This document shows, piece by piece, positions 53,982 through 62,925 of a stretch of 64,000 bases of DNA. The notes beneath the pieces were generated by a model. That model was not told the origin of the DNA, ran no database searches, and saw nothing but the letters and a program-made list of their open reading frames with translations. The position numbers were made by a program, and so were the translations under genes. The DNA lies in the NCBI RefSeq assembly GCF_022180385.2, contig NZ_BQME02000001.1, positions 2,779,636 through 2,843,635 on the forward strand. Reading direction: 5' to 3'. Each line of letters opens with the position of its first letter. Positions within the stretch are counted from its first letter, which is position 1. This DNA is from Paenibacillus sp. L3-i20. GTDB lineage: Bacteria; Bacillota; Bacilli; Paenibacillales; Paenibacillaceae.

Positions 53982-54650
53982 ATGAAGAAGCTTAAAATAT
54001 TGCAGCAGTTAACTGAAGCAGGTGTTGTAGCTGTATTACGTGCTGATTCGGCAGAAGAAGTAGCAGATATGGCCCGCCATGCAATCAAGGGTGGAATTAA
54101 AGCGATTGAAATTACGATGACAGTACCATTTGCATTACGTGCAATTGAACAGCTATCCAAAGAATATTCAAGCGATGTGTCCCCAGACGCTCATAATTTT
54201 GCGATCATTGGCGTTGGAACTGTGTTAGATCCCGAGACTGCTCGTGCTGCAATTCTTGCAGGTGCAGAATATGTAGTATCTCCAACACTGAACCCCGAGA
54301 CAATCAAACTTTGTAATCGATATGCAGTCCCTATTCTACCAGGTACGATGACGATTCTAGAAATTCAAACTGCACTTGAACTTGGGGTTGATGTGGTCAA
54401 GCTATTCCCAGGCAATCTATATTCGCCAAGTGTCATTCCTTCTATTAAAGGACCATTGCCTCAAGCGAATATTATGCCAACAGGCGGTGTCTCTCTTGAT
54501 AATTTGAAAGATTGGATCAAAGCTGGCGCAGTTGCGGTTGGTATTGGTTCTGATCTAACAAAGGAAGCAGTGAAAACTGGCGATTTTACAATTATTGAGC
54601 AAAAAGCTGCTGCGTACATAGCTGCATACCGTGAGGCAACAGGTTCATAA
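53982..54650 (+). CDS. eda: KDPG/KHG aldolase
   Basis: 222 residues. Start: ATG at 53982 with AGAGGGG upstream; a longer frame from 53883 lacks support. VVAVLRADSAEEV is the N-terminal strand, AIEITMTVP holds the catalytic Glu, and GVDVVKLFPG the Schiff-base Lys. IMPTGGVSLDNL binds phosphate. It cleaves 2-keto-3-deoxy-6-phosphogluconate to pyruvate and glyceraldehyde 3-phosphate. The partner kinase genes are not in the window. Confidence 0.88.
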   Translation: MKKLKILQQLTEAGVVAVLRADSAEEVADMARHAIKGGIKAIEITMTVPFALRAIEQLSKEYSSDVSPDAHNFAIIGVGTVLDPETARAAILAGAEYVVSPTLNPETIKLCNRYAVPILPGTMTILEIQTALELGVDVVKLFPGNLYSPSVIPSIKGPLPQANIMPTGGVSLDNLKDWIKAGAVAVGIGSDLTKEAVKTGDFTIIEQKAAAYIAAYREATGS

Positions 54651-54830
54651 TTATTAACTCACAAACGATTTTTAATATATAGTTCATTGCCGCAGGTGCT
54701 AAGTCACCCAGTGGAGTCCGTTTATACTAATTTGTCTAGTACTGTCTTGCTTCTCGGAGCAATTAGCGTTATAACAGAAACAGGGTTGTTAGAATAGGAC
54801 TAATATGATCGTAAAGGAGTCGTTACTTAA

Positions 54831-56216
54831 ATGGAATACCGCATTGAGAAGGACACTATGGGAGAAATAAATGTTCCTGCGCACAGACTTTGGGGAGCAC
54901 AAACGCAGCGCAGCCTACAAAACTTTAAAATTGGCGGCGAACGTATGCCGATTGAAGTAGTATATGGAATGGCGATTGTAAAGAAGGCTTCCGCATTTGC
55001 AAATCATAAGCTAGGTGTTTTGGATGAAGAAAAAGCGGTCATTATCGGTGAAGTAGTCGATGAAATTTTGAGCGGCAAATGGGATGACGAGTTTCCGCTA
55101 GTTGTATGGCAAACTGGTAGCGGTACTCAAACAAACATGAACGTAAATGAAGTTGTAGCTAATCGTTCTAACCAATTGCTTGCTGAACGTGGAAGCGCTG
55201 TCCGTGTTCATCCTAACGACGATGTCAATCGTTCACAAAGTTCCAATGATACATTCCCAGCTGCTATGCATATTGCAGGCGTTATCGCTGTCGAAGATCG
55301 CTTGATTCCAGCAATTGATGTACTGAATGGTACACTTCGTGCTAAAGCTGAGAAGTTCGCTGACCTTGTAAAGATCGGCCGTACACATCTTCAAGATGCA
55401 ACACCAATTACACTCGGTCAAGAAATTAGCGGTTGGTATGCAATGCTCGACAAAACTCGTGCAATGATTATTCAAAGTGTAGATACAATGCGTGAGCTTG
55501 CGCTTGGCGGAACTGCTGTAGGAACAGGACTTAACGCACATCCTGACTATGCAGTAGCTGTAGCGGAAGAAGTAACGACTCTTACAGGCAAAACGTTTGT
55601 TACAGCAGCGAACAAATTCCACTCCCTAACCAGTCATGATCAAATGGTATATACGCATGGTGCGATCAAAGCATTAGCTGCTGATCTCATGAAGATCGCT
55701 AACGATGTGAGATGGCTTGCAAGCGGTCCACGTTGCGGCATCGGCGAAATTACGATTCCAGAAAACGAGCCGGGCAGCTCCATTATGCCAGGTAAAGTTA
55801 ATCCTACACAAAGCGAAGCGCTAACGATGGCTGTTTGCCAAGTAATTGGTAACGATACAGCAATTAGTATGGCAGCGAGCCAAGGCAACTTTGAATTGAA
55901 CGTGTTTAAGCCTGTTATTATGTACAACTTCATTCAGTCGCTTGCACTAATGGCAGACGCAATGATTTCGTTCAACGATAACTGTGCGATCGGTATTGAA
56001 CCAAATGAAGAAGTGATTAAGCGCAACTTGGATCAATCACTTATGTTAGTAACAGCTCTTAACCCACATATCGGTTATGAGAACGCAGCAGCGATTGCTA
56101 AGAACGCTCATAAGAAGGGCCTGACGCTCAAGGAATCCGCTATTGCAAGCGGCTTACTTACGTCCGAGCAATTCGATGAGTTTGTTCGCCCGGAAAATAT
56201 GATCGGAAGACGTTAA
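54831..56216 (+). CDS. fumC: Fumarate hydratase class II
   Basis: 461 residues, full length. [34 protein letters not shown] and the signature [16 protein letters not shown] (catalytic Ser loop) are all present. It interconverts fumarate and malate in the TCA cycle and needs no iron-sulfur cluster. Start ATG after AAAGGAG. It is monocistronic with a strong terminator. Confidence 0.95.
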   Translation: MEYRIEKDTMGEINVPAHRLWGAQTQRSLQNFKIGGERMPIEVVYGMAIVKKASAFANHKLGVLDEEKAVIIGEVVDEILSGKWDDEFPLVVWQTGSGTQTNMNVNEVVANRSNQLLAERGSAVRVHPNDDVNRSQSSNDTFPAAMHIAGVIAVEDRLIPAIDVLNGTLRAKAEKFADLVKIGRTHLQDATPITLGQEISGWYAMLDKTRAMIIQSVDTMRELALGGTAVGTGLNAHPDYAVAVAEEVTTLTGKTFVTAANKFHSLTSHDQMVYTHGAIKALAADLMKIANDVRWLASGPRCGIGEITIPENEPGSSIMPGKVNPTQSEALTMAVCQVIGNDTAISMAASQGNFELNVFKPVIMYNFIQSLALMADAMISFNDNCAIGIEPNEEVIKRNLDQSLMLVTALNPHIGYENAAAIAKNAHKKGLTLKESAIASGLLTSEQFDEFVRPENMIGRR

Positions 56217-56236
56217 TATATAATTGAAGCAATAGC

Positions 56237-56284
56237 AAGAGGATGTCTCAAAAAGTTATGACTTTTGGGACATCCTCTTTGTTT
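56237..56284 (+). terminator. Terminator after fumC
   Basis: AAGAGGATGTC pairs with GACATCCTCTT around a central AAAAAGTTATGACTTTT segment that itself pairs. Confidence 0.88.
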
Positions 56285-56464
56285 CATGTAAATGAAACAT
56301 GAACGTATAGACCTTATCTATAATGACTAATGTAATGTTGCAATCCATTAAGTAAATGGTACTCTATAGGTGCACCAGAGAACGAATTTGAGGAAGGGAA
56401 TCCTGAGGTCCGTTCACTCTTCGATGTTATTTTGCTAATGGCTAAACTAAGTATCTAATAATGG

Positions 56465-58276
56465 TTAAGATGCATACCGCTTTGCTTGAGTATGGAACAT
56501 TTCGGCGTAAGCGCCTTTTGCAGCGAGCAATGACTCATGACTGCCTTCTTCAATAATTTCCCCGTGATGTAGCACGATGATTTTATCCGCATGTCTGCAA
56601 CTGCTCAAACGATGGGAGATCATGATGGTCGTTTTTCCTTCGTAAAGGGTAGCGAAGTTATCATAGATTTCTGCTTCAGCTCTAGGATCAAGCGCTGCTG
56701 TTGGCTCGTCGAGAATAATGATTTGCGCATCTCGCATGAATGCTCGGCTTAGAGCTATCTTTTGCCATTGTCCTCCTGACAGCTCATGTCCATTATGGAA
56801 CATCGCGCCAAGCTCCGTATCTAGACCTTTAGGCAGACGCCCGATTAATTCACCGACACCAGCTTTAGCGGCTGCAGCCTCAATATAAGCATCATCATTG
56901 ATTTTGGGATGACCCATGGCAATATTTTCACGAACAGTTAATTGATAACTTTCAAAATCTTGAAATACAGCGGATACATTTTGACGCATGCTTTTTGGAT
57001 CGATCGTACAGATGTCTACACCGTCGAACAAGATGGACCCTTGATCGGGTAAATAAAGCCCGAGCAAACACTTCGCAAGCGTACTTTTGCCTGCGCCATT
57101 CTCGCCAACAATAGCGATTTTCTCCCCTGGAGAGATGGTGAAGCTTAATCCTTTTAACTGAGGAGTTGTATGCGTTGCGTACGTGAAAGATAAGTTTTTC
57201 ACTTCTATTTTTGAACTTAATTTTTCAGGGAACTGTTGATCTCGATCCTTCGAGTTTTCCTCGTCTAAATCAAGGAAGTGCAACACCTCATTAATAAAGA
57301 GGCTTTCTTCGTAAATGGCTGCAATCGAGTACCCTAATCCAGAAATAATTGACTGAATATGCTGGAGAGCTTGTGTTAATGAGACATAATGGCCGATCGT
57401 TAATGCACCGGTAGAACCAAATATTATGAGTACAATAATAACCCCGATATCTAACGCCACTTGGGAAACTTCTACAAGTAGCAGTCTACTGTCGGTTCGT
57501 TTGCGCAGTTCGTATTGTTCGTTAGCAGTTTTCCAGAATACACTTTTCCATTTGAAGGTCAAATAAGAGACAAAATCATAGATTCTTGCTTCTTTAGCCG
57601 AGCTGCGACTATGTAGAATGCCAAGCAAATAATGAACTTTTCGTTGTTCTGGTGTTTGAGACATTGCTTGTTGATATTTTTGCTTACCGAAATATGCATT
57701 CACCAGTATGTTGGGAATTATCATACTTAAGACGATGGCGGCCAATATCCAATGGAAAGACAATAATATAAATATGAGTCCGACTAAAGTTATTATATTG
57801 GAACCAATGGTCATTATTAGATTGACTAAGTTAAAGCCTTTAACATCTACACCAAATGCAGCTCGCTCCAATTGATCATAATAGTCGGGGCGATCGAAGT
57901 AACTTAACGGTAATTGAGAAGCTTTGTTGATTAATAATTGTTCAAAATAAAACTTCAATTTCTGTTGTGTTCGAAATCCGATGACAGAATCTAAATAACT
58001 GCAAACACGATTGGCGATTAGAATTAACGCTTGCAACGACAGGATGGTATAAACGTTAGTGGGGACACCTTGCTGTTTTGTGAATATTGAGGTTACTAAA
58101 TCAACCAGTTCTTTAACAATGTAAATCTGGGCTACTGGAAGTAAAGCAGTAATGATTTTGAGCAGAATAAGAAGGATGGTTGCACCAGGGATAATTTTAA
58201 GCATAAGCGGCATGAACCGGATAAATACGCTAAAAACAACCCTGTTTTTGTCCGAAATTAAGTTATTTATCTGCAT
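56465..58276 (-). CDS. ABC exporter linked to Cys-rich peptide genes
   Basis: 603 residues. A six-helix type I exporter domain (residues 25-330) is fused to an ATPase with Walker A VGENGAGKST, signature LSGGQWQKIALSRA and Walker B IIILDEPTAALD. There is no N-terminal C39 peptidase, as expected if its substrate has no double-Gly leader. It lies directly after the four Cys-rich peptide genes on the same strand, separated by an intra-operon terminator. It is the probable export and/or self-immunity pump for those peptides. The substrate claim is inference from position. Confidence 0.82.
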   Translation of the reverse strand: MQINNLISDKNRVVFSVFIRFMPLMLKIIPGATILLILLKIITALLPVAQIYIVKELVDLVTSIFTKQQGVPTNVYTILSLQALILIANRVCSYLDSVIGFRTQQKLKFYFEQLLINKASQLPLSYFDRPDYYDQLERAAFGVDVKGFNLVNLIMTIGSNIITLVGLIFILLSFHWILAAIVLSMIIPNILVNAYFGKQKYQQAMSQTPEQRKVHYLLGILHSRSSAKEARIYDFVSYLTFKWKSVFWKTANEQYELRKRTDSRLLLVEVSQVALDIGVIIVLIIFGSTGALTIGHYVSLTQALQHIQSIISGLGYSIAAIYEESLFINEVLHFLDLDEENSKDRDQQFPEKLSSKIEVKNLSFTYATHTTPQLKGLSFTISPGEKIAIVGENGAGKSTLAKCLLGLYLPDQGSILFDGVDICTIDPKSMRQNVSAVFQDFESYQLTVRENIAMGHPKINDDAYIEAAAAKAGVGELIGRLPKGLDTELGAMFHNGHELSGGQWQKIALSRAFMRDAQIIILDEPTAALDPRAEAEIYDNFATLYEGKTTIMISHRLSSCRHADKIIVLHHGEIIEEGSHESLLAAKGAYAEMFHTQAKRYAS

Positions 58277-58300
58277 GTGAGCTCACCTTCATTATATAAT

Positions 58301-58331
58301 AAAGAGGAGAGCGCTGAACGCTCTCCTCTTT
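58301..58331 (-). terminator. Intra-operon terminator between peptide genes and exporter
   Basis: A perfect 13-bp stem (AAAGAGGAGAGCG with CGCTCTCCTCTTT) around a 5-base loop. On the minus strand it is followed by the T-rich ATTATATAATG. It would let the peptide genes be expressed far more than the exporter. Confidence 0.8.
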
Positions 58332-58339
58332 TGAATGGA

Positions 58340-58471
58340 CTAGCAACCGCATCTTTCTTCATATTCGTATCTACATTTTTCTCCAGCGTACCAATAAGTT
58401 ACTTTCACCATATGAGTATCCGCAGCGCAACGTTGAGCATAGCAGTAATTTCCAGCAGGATTGCATGCCAT
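58340..58471 (-). CDS. Cys-rich peptide, copy 1 (divergent at C-terminus)
   Basis: 43 residues, six Cys at 3, 10, 15, 33, 41 and 43. It starts MACNPAGNYCYAQRCAAD, has VTYWYAGEKC in the middle and ends RYEYEERCGC. It begins at Met-Ala-Cys with no signal or leader. It differs from the next two copies at four residues (N8, Y28, then YEE for SES near 37-39). The binding site is AGGTG, weaker than for copy 3. It is the peptide nearest the exporter. Not recognised by name; by size and six Cys it looks like a disulfide-rich bacteriocin. Confidence 0.75.
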   Translation of the reverse strand: MACNPAGNYCYAQRCAADTHMVKVTYWYAGEKCRYEYEERCGC

Positions 58472-58542
58472 AATTTTCACCTACTTTCTGTTATTGGTTT
58501 ATAAAAAAATGTATTGAAAATTTTATATCTAGGGGAAGTTGC

Positions 58543-58674
58543 TTAGCAACCGCATCTTGATTCAGATTCATATCTACACTTTTCTCCAGCGAACCAATAA
58601 GTAACTTTCACCATATGAGTATCCGCAGCGCAACGTTGAGCATAACAGTAATCTCCAGCAGGATTGCATGCCAT
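58543..58674 (-). CDS. Cys-rich peptide, copy 2
   Basis: 43 residues, same Cys spacing as copy 1 (3, 10, 15, 33, 41, 43). MACNPAGDYCYAQRCAAD at the start, VTYWFAGEKC in the middle and RYESESRCGC at the end. It is identical in protein to copy 3, with only silent changes. It lies in a 203/204-bp tandem repeat together with upstream and downstream non-coding sequence. Confidence 0.75.
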   Translation of the reverse strand: MACNPAGDYCYAQRCAADTHMVKVTYWFAGEKCRYESESRCGC

Positions 58675-58746
58675 AATCTTTCACCTACTTTCTGTTATTG
58701 GTTTATAAAAAAATGTATTGAAAATTTTATATCTAGGGGAAGTTGC

Positions 58747-58878
58747 TTAGCAACCGCATCTTGATTCAGATTCATATCTACACTTTTCTCCGGCGAACCA
58801 ATAAGTAACTTTCACCATATGAGTATCCGCAGCGCAACGTTGAGCATAACAGTAATCTCCAGCAGGATTGCATGCCAT
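58747..58878 (-). CDS. Cys-rich peptide, copy 3
   Basis: 43 residues, identical in protein to copy 2. It alone of the three has the strong AAGGAGGTGA site 7 bases before the ATG, so it is probably the best translated of the set. The difference from copy 2 in the coding part is a silent third-position change (GCC against GCT at Ala 29). Confidence 0.77.
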   Translation of the reverse strand: MACNPAGDYCYAQRCAADTHMVKVTYWFAGEKCRYESESRCGC

Positions 58879-58933
58879 AATCTTTCACCTCCTTTCAATT
58901 GGTCAGGAGCATAGATAATTTAAAGAAAATAGC

Positions 58934-59059
58934 TTAGAAACCACATGCGAATTCAGTGATTGAATTACTATTAATATTGCACCATGTGAAGCGTCTTACC
59001 TCATGAGAGATTGTAGTACAACGTCGAGAATCGCAATTGCCGCTACAAGAGCATGCCAT
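58934..59059 (-). CDS. Divergent Cys-rich peptide (MACSC type)
   Basis: 41 residues with six Cys at 3, 5, 9, 14, 27 and 39: MACSCSGNCDSRRCTTISHE, then VRRFTWCNINSNSITEFACG ending in F. AAAGGAGGTGG stands 6 bases before ATG, 20 bp after the thioredoxin stop. It shares the Met-Ala-Cys start, six Cys and -CxxxxC- N-terminal pattern with the other peptides but is otherwise unlike them. It could be the second component of a two-peptide system or an independent product. Confidence 0.77.
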   Translation of the reverse strand: MACSCSGNCDSRRCTTISHEVRRFTWCNINSNSITEFACGF

Positions 59060-59079
59060 AGTTCCACCTCCTTTCCGAA

Positions 59080-59637
59080 TTATGAAGCTTTTGGAACAAC
59101 AGTTCGAGCAATAAGAGCGTTTAACGTTTCTCTGCGCTGCACGACACTTTTAGCAATAACCTCTCCTTTAGGAGATAGATAATAGACAAACGGGAAGATA
59201 CCAGTTTCGTACGAAGCGGCTGTATCGATTGTTGTTACTGGAACGGTTAGTTCATATTGATTAATAATTTCTTTCACCTCAGGCTGCTGACCGATCATTA
59301 GAATAAGTGATTGGAAATGTGGGTTTTGTTGATGGAATCTTTCTAATATCGGATATAGCTCTTTGCAAGAACTGCATGTTGCGTCTGTAAAAGCGATCAA
59401 AAATCCATGTTTTTGTTTATCGAGGTGTTGTAAATCGATAAAGCCTTTGTTAACGGTTTCAAATTGAAACTGAGGAAATAATGCTCTTTGGGGAATCCCA
59501 TGATCTTCTTCAATAAGATGATGGGCATCCTCGGATTGTACTTTAGATTGCAATTTTCTCCCAAGCTGAATGATGAAGTAGGATTGAAGTGCTATTATCG
59601 CCCACAAAAAAGCATAGGATAGATTGAATAGAGTCAT
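59080..59637 (-). CDS. Membrane-anchored thioredoxin-fold protein with CSSC
   Basis: 185 residues. Residues 3-24 are an N-terminal membrane anchor. FLIAFTDATCSSCKELYPIL near residue 79-98 holds the CxxC active site (Cys 88 and 91); FPFVYYLSP later holds a cis-Pro-like position. It resembles MauD/TlpA-type redoxins. With the MauE-like gene just upstream it forms a membrane redox pair that may oxidise or isomerise disulfides of the downstream peptides outside the cell. Confidence 0.82.
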   Translation of the reverse strand: MTLFNLSYAFLWAIIALQSYFIIQLGRKLQSKVQSEDAHHLIEEDHGIPQRALFPQFQFETVNKGFIDLQHLDKQKHGFLIAFTDATCSSCKELYPILERFHQQNPHFQSLILMIGQQPEVKEIINQYELTVPVTTIDTAASYETGIFPFVYYLSPKGEVIAKSVVQRRETLNALIARTVVPKAS

Positions 59638-59642
59638 AGAAC

Positions 59643-60146
59643 TTATGAGCCTCCCTCTAGCAATAGTTTTCTATTTTTCAACATTAAGTACATATTCAAT
59701 AAACCAATGGTGATACCGATGCAGCTGATAGTTTCGGTTAGATTCACTGAAGCCAATGATGAAGAGTGATCAACGAAAAGTCCGATTAATGTTAGCAGCA
59801 AGAGCGGTGTAATCTTCCACATTGTCCCCCAGCCAAGCTTTTCTTCGCTAGATTTCCCGAAGCAATTGCAGCTTACATTCAAATTTTTATAAATAGCGAG
59901 TCCAGCAACCGCATAAAAAGAAAGGAACAACAGCATTGCGGCAATCTGACCAATTAATCTGGTGTAATCAACAACAAGCATCGCTGCTATAATTCCCTCA
60001 GTCGCTACTACGATCCAAGTGAAAAACAGTGGAAACTTCAGTTGTTCAATTGTTGTTTTAAAATCAGGATAAGCTGCAATTTTGGCAACAAACGAGTAGA
60101 GCAATAAAGTAGCTAGTGCAACTGATACGACTAAATTAACATCCAT
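59643..60146 (-). CDS. MauE/DoxX-like membrane redox protein
   Basis: 167 residues, four transmembrane helices. ATG at 60146 has GGGAGG 6 bases upstream and is preferred to ATG 60152, which abuts it. The segment NVSCNCFGKSSEEKLGW near residue 96 places a Cys pair between helices, as in MauE/DoxX-family redox membrane proteins that supply electrons or oxidising power to a partner MauD. It ends 5 bases before the thioredoxin start, the first gene of the peptide operon. Confidence 0.8.
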   Translation of the reverse strand: MDVNLVVSVALATLLLYSFVAKIAAYPDFKTTIEQLKFPLFFTWIVVATEGIIAAMLVVDYTRLIGQIAAMLLFLSFYAVAGLAIYKNLNVSCNCFGKSSEEKLGWGTMWKITPLLLLTLIGLFVDHSSSLASVNLTETISCIGITIGLLNMYLMLKNRKLLLEGGS

Positions 60147-60152
60147 AAACAT

Positions 60153-61424
60153 CCTCCCAACGCTTATTATTTAGATTTTGTTGAATTAGCTCGTGAACAT
60201 GATTTTGATAGCTAACTTTGATGGTATCGCAATATTAAAACTCATATAAATCTATTTATGTAAAATATAAACAAATAAAATTACACAAAAAAGCCATGTA
60301 TCAATAACGATCAAAAAATGCATTATAGAATTCAAAAGGAAGTTGTTGGATTTAAAAAGGTAAGTTGATTTTGGTTATTTTATGTCGCAGTTGGAACCTT
60401 ATGAACAAAAGATTCAAAGGAGTTTTTGTCATATTATGTATACGAAGAGGTAGTTTTATGTCTTGGAATGCCCAAGCAAAGTGTGTAGTAGTTCCTTGAA
60501 GGTAAAAGCAGTGGAGAGTGATGAAGTGTAGAACGACGCATGTTCTAGATCTGAGTTCCATGCTCGTATAGCGCTGAATAATGAATAATCGTGGATTAGT
60601 GGATAGTATGCAAGTTGATACGGCAAAATTATACTATATCCACTGCTCGTCTGTAGTTAAAATGATTCTACCAAGTATTTCAATTATTAGCAATATCTAT
60701 TAATAATTGTTATCGATAGATTTCTTATATTGAATAATATGACATCTTGTCCGGTGTTTGTCAAGTTGATTACAATGCGACTATTGCACCAATTTACCAA
60801 GCGAAAACACACTGATCCTATGGTCATGAAATCAGTGTGTTTGCTTAAGAGTTTTAAGTTTGATAGAAAAGCAAGAACAAGATAGTTGAGCAAAAGCGGT
60901 TCCTCAACAAAGGGAAGATGCCCACAGACTTGCATAATGGCGCAGTATGAGAGTTATATGTTTTATTGTAAAGCTCTGATGCCTTCATGTTGTATGAATG
61001 TTCGTGATGGAATGTTATAAAATGCGTTAACAATTGATTATCTCGTAGTTTGTTTAAGGCTCTAGTCCTATTATCCGTAGAGAAATTAGGGGGGGATGCA
61101 AAAATTGTCGAGATTCTTACGTTCTTTAGATTAATATTTCTTGCTATTTTCTATTTGGCGCCTGCTAGTTTAGCTTATTTGTCTTAGTTCATTGAATCAA
61201 TTTTATAATTCCAAAGCCTAACAAGGCTTGCGAATTTAAGGTGTGAAAAAAGGAGTAATTCCCTAAAACTCGAAGTGTTTTGCTATAATATGCTCGGAAG
61301 ATGATAATTTATTGTGGTACATTTAGACTCAGTTGAAGCCTGTTTATAGGTATTGACTGGGTTTATTTATTGTTTTGCTAGATGTAAATTCTATTCCATG
61401 ACAATTACATTTTTTTATAATATT
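60153..61424. other. Long non-coding or decayed region
   Basis: About 1.27 kb without a credible gene: short frames with no binding sites. The upstream end must contain the promoter of the peptide operon. A hairpin at 60805-60842 (AAACACACTGAT with ATCAGTGTGTTT) and an imperfect one at about 61327-61372 with a T-rich tail are the main structures. A weak Fur-like sequence is at 60701-60715. No RNA gene family is recognised. Confidence 0.45.
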
Positions 61425-61703
61425 TCATGTTTTAATAGAGCCCAAATAAGAGAAAGATGTGATAATGTGATGAAAAAGAGCGAGGTTAATAGGACATGGG
61501 ATTCCGAACCCATAATTAGAGTTAAATGTGCGTTGAAATAAAACGAGTGACTTACCATTGTTATGAAATTCAATGGTATTTTTTACATCTATCTTTGCAT
61601 TTTGAAAAGCGTACTCCAATGTCTTTGATTTATTGAGCATAAATGAAGAAAATCCGATAAAGCACAGAATAAGTAATTCACCAATTACAATTTTAGCTTT
61701 CAT
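61425..61703 (-). CDS. Small membrane-anchored protein, probably truncated
   Basis: 92 residues, ATG with AAAGGAG 7 bases upstream. The N-terminus has one hydrophobic helix (IVIGELLILCFIGFSSFML) followed by a charged stretch (KSKTLEYAFQNAKIDVKNTI). After about residue 60 the composition changes, suggesting a frameshift or truncation of a longer exported protein. Not recognised. Confidence 0.45.
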   Translation of the reverse strand: MKAKIVIGELLILCFIGFSSFMLNKSKTLEYAFQNAKIDVKNTIEFHNNGKSLVLFQRTFNSNYGFGIPCPINLALFHHIITSFSYLGSIKT

Positions 61704-62046
61704 AATGTTTCTCCTTTATTACGAAATATTCATTTCGATACAGATGATTCGCTCGTCTATTAAACATCCGATGATAGCAGGAATACGCAACTGCTGATCC
61801 GTTGCATAGAAATGGATGGGTACACAATTGATCCCCTATGATAGCAAGATATTTGAATCATGGATTATAATTTCCGTACATATGAGTTCGACAATACAAG
61901 CTTAAACCCTTGTGAAAACTGGATTTTTTAGTTTAGAAAGAACAATAAAAAATTATCCAAATAAAATATAGAAATACTTATCTGAACAAAATATTATATG
62001 AGAGAGTGTAGGGAATATGAAGTAAAAATGTTGTGAATGAAGCTGT
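61704..62046. other. Intergenic region, no gene seen
   Basis: 343 bases between divergent genes, AT-rich. CGAAAT-ATTC-ATTTCG near 61725-61740 is a small palindrome close to the minus-strand start. Nothing else stands out. Confidence 0.4.
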
Positions 62047-62778
62047 TTGGAAAAATTGCATCTAGTAGCTATTGAAAGGTTTCTATATAAACTCATAATT
62101 ATTTCACTAGTAGATAAGGACGCTATTTTGCAGTCCCCATATTTTAAAAATAAAAAGGGGGTGACATCATTACTGCTCTTAATAAGAATTATATGGATAG
62201 TAGCTATTTTAATTAATCTATCCGCCGTTATTTGGTTTGTCTTTGGAACGACAGCAAATTTTCAACGAGGAATAGATTTAGTATCAAACGTGATTTTTGC
62301 CTATTTTGGAATACCATCAATAATGTTAATCGCTTCATCAATAATTTTACTTTTCAAAGGATGGATTCCTTCATCTCCATGGAGAATAGTTGCTGTTTCT
62401 ATAATGATTTTATGTATGCTCTCCTTAAGTCCAATATTGTTTAAGTACGTAGACACTGGCGGATGGTTAGAAGAGGAGGTTACAACTGACTCATTACAAA
62501 TTACATCGGATAATACTTATGAATATCAACTTGAGTTAATTAACTTATTTCAAAAGAATAGTCATGCTCGTCTATATCTTAAAAGTACTTCAACGGATGA
62601 AGAAATACGTATTCCATTAAACATACCTGTAAAAGAGATTGTTGTTCTGTTCGTAGAGGAGAATTATCATTTGAGTATGTTGGAAGCAACATCAGAGGCA
62701 GATATATACATATTGCACCCGACGTCCAAATTACCCTTTCCTGATGAAGTTTATAAAATTGATAGCGCTAGGTGTTAG
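62047..62778 (+). CDS. Membrane protein of unknown function
   Basis: 243 residues if begun at TTG 62047, but that start has no clear binding site. GTG at 62161, right after AAAAGGGG, may be the true one. Three transmembrane helices (about residues 40-62, 75-100, 112-132) precede an 105-residue C-terminal domain, probably outside, with strand pattern YEYQLELINLFQKNSHARLY and EIRIPLNIPVKEIVVLFV. I do not recognise the family. Confidence 0.5.
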   Translation: MEKLHLVAIERFLYKLIIISLVDKDAILQSPYFKNKKGVTSLLLLIRIIWIVAILINLSAVIWFVFGTTANFQRGIDLVSNVIFAYFGIPSIMLIASSIILLFKGWIPSSPWRIVAVSIMILCMLSLSPILFKYVDTGGWLEEEVTTDSLQITSDNTYEYQLELINLFQKNSHARLYLKSTSTDEEIRIPLNIPVKEIVVLFVEENYHLSMLEATSEADIYILHPTSKLPFPDEVYKIDSARC

Positions 62779-62876
62779 CAATTCTTTATTCGTACTGACG
62801 TATATTTCACTCGCCTCAGTCCAAATCAAAACGGATAGGGACGATCAAGTTACATTCCGGATCATATAACGAAAAA

Positions 62877-62912
62877 CGGCGAGCATATTCAATGCGAGCC
62901 GCTTTTTTATAA
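62877..62912. terminator. Terminator near the HxlR gene
   Basis: CGGC-GAGCAT pairs with ATGC-GA-GCCG (2-base internal loop) and is followed by CTTTTTT. It lies between the convergent genes at 62778 and 62926. Confidence 0.65.
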
Positions 62913-62925
62913 TGTAATGAAGGTG

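Larger units (their letters stand above)
58340..58945 (-). repeat. Tandem 203/204-bp repeats carrying the peptide genes
   Basis: The three copies start at 58471, 58674 and 58878, 203 and 204 bp apart. The coding part and the intergenic 70 bases (the segment around GTTATTGGTTTATAAAAAAATG is almost unchanged between copies 1-2 and 2-3) repeat together. The high similarity, mostly silent or intergenic differences, indicates recent amplification. Confidence 0.85.

Noticed and set aside
58277..58504. Plus-strand 75-residue frame across the peptide gene
   Set aside because: Antisense shadow of the peptide gene and terminator, no binding site.
58340..58880. Direct repeats resembling a CRISPR-like array
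   Set aside because: Units are about 204 bp and carry whole open frames with binding sites; there are no short repeats with unique spacers.
58340..59059. Sactipeptide or lantibiotic precursor reading of the Cys-rich peptides
   Set aside because: No leader, no radical SAM, LanM or LanBC gene within the window; the redox pair fits disulfides better.
60701..60715. Fur box-like sequence
   Set aside because: Only 11 of 14 fixed positions match and no gene starts nearby.
60687..60935. Minus-strand 82-residue frame
   Set aside because: No binding site, crosses the hairpin at 60805 and has no protein-like composition.
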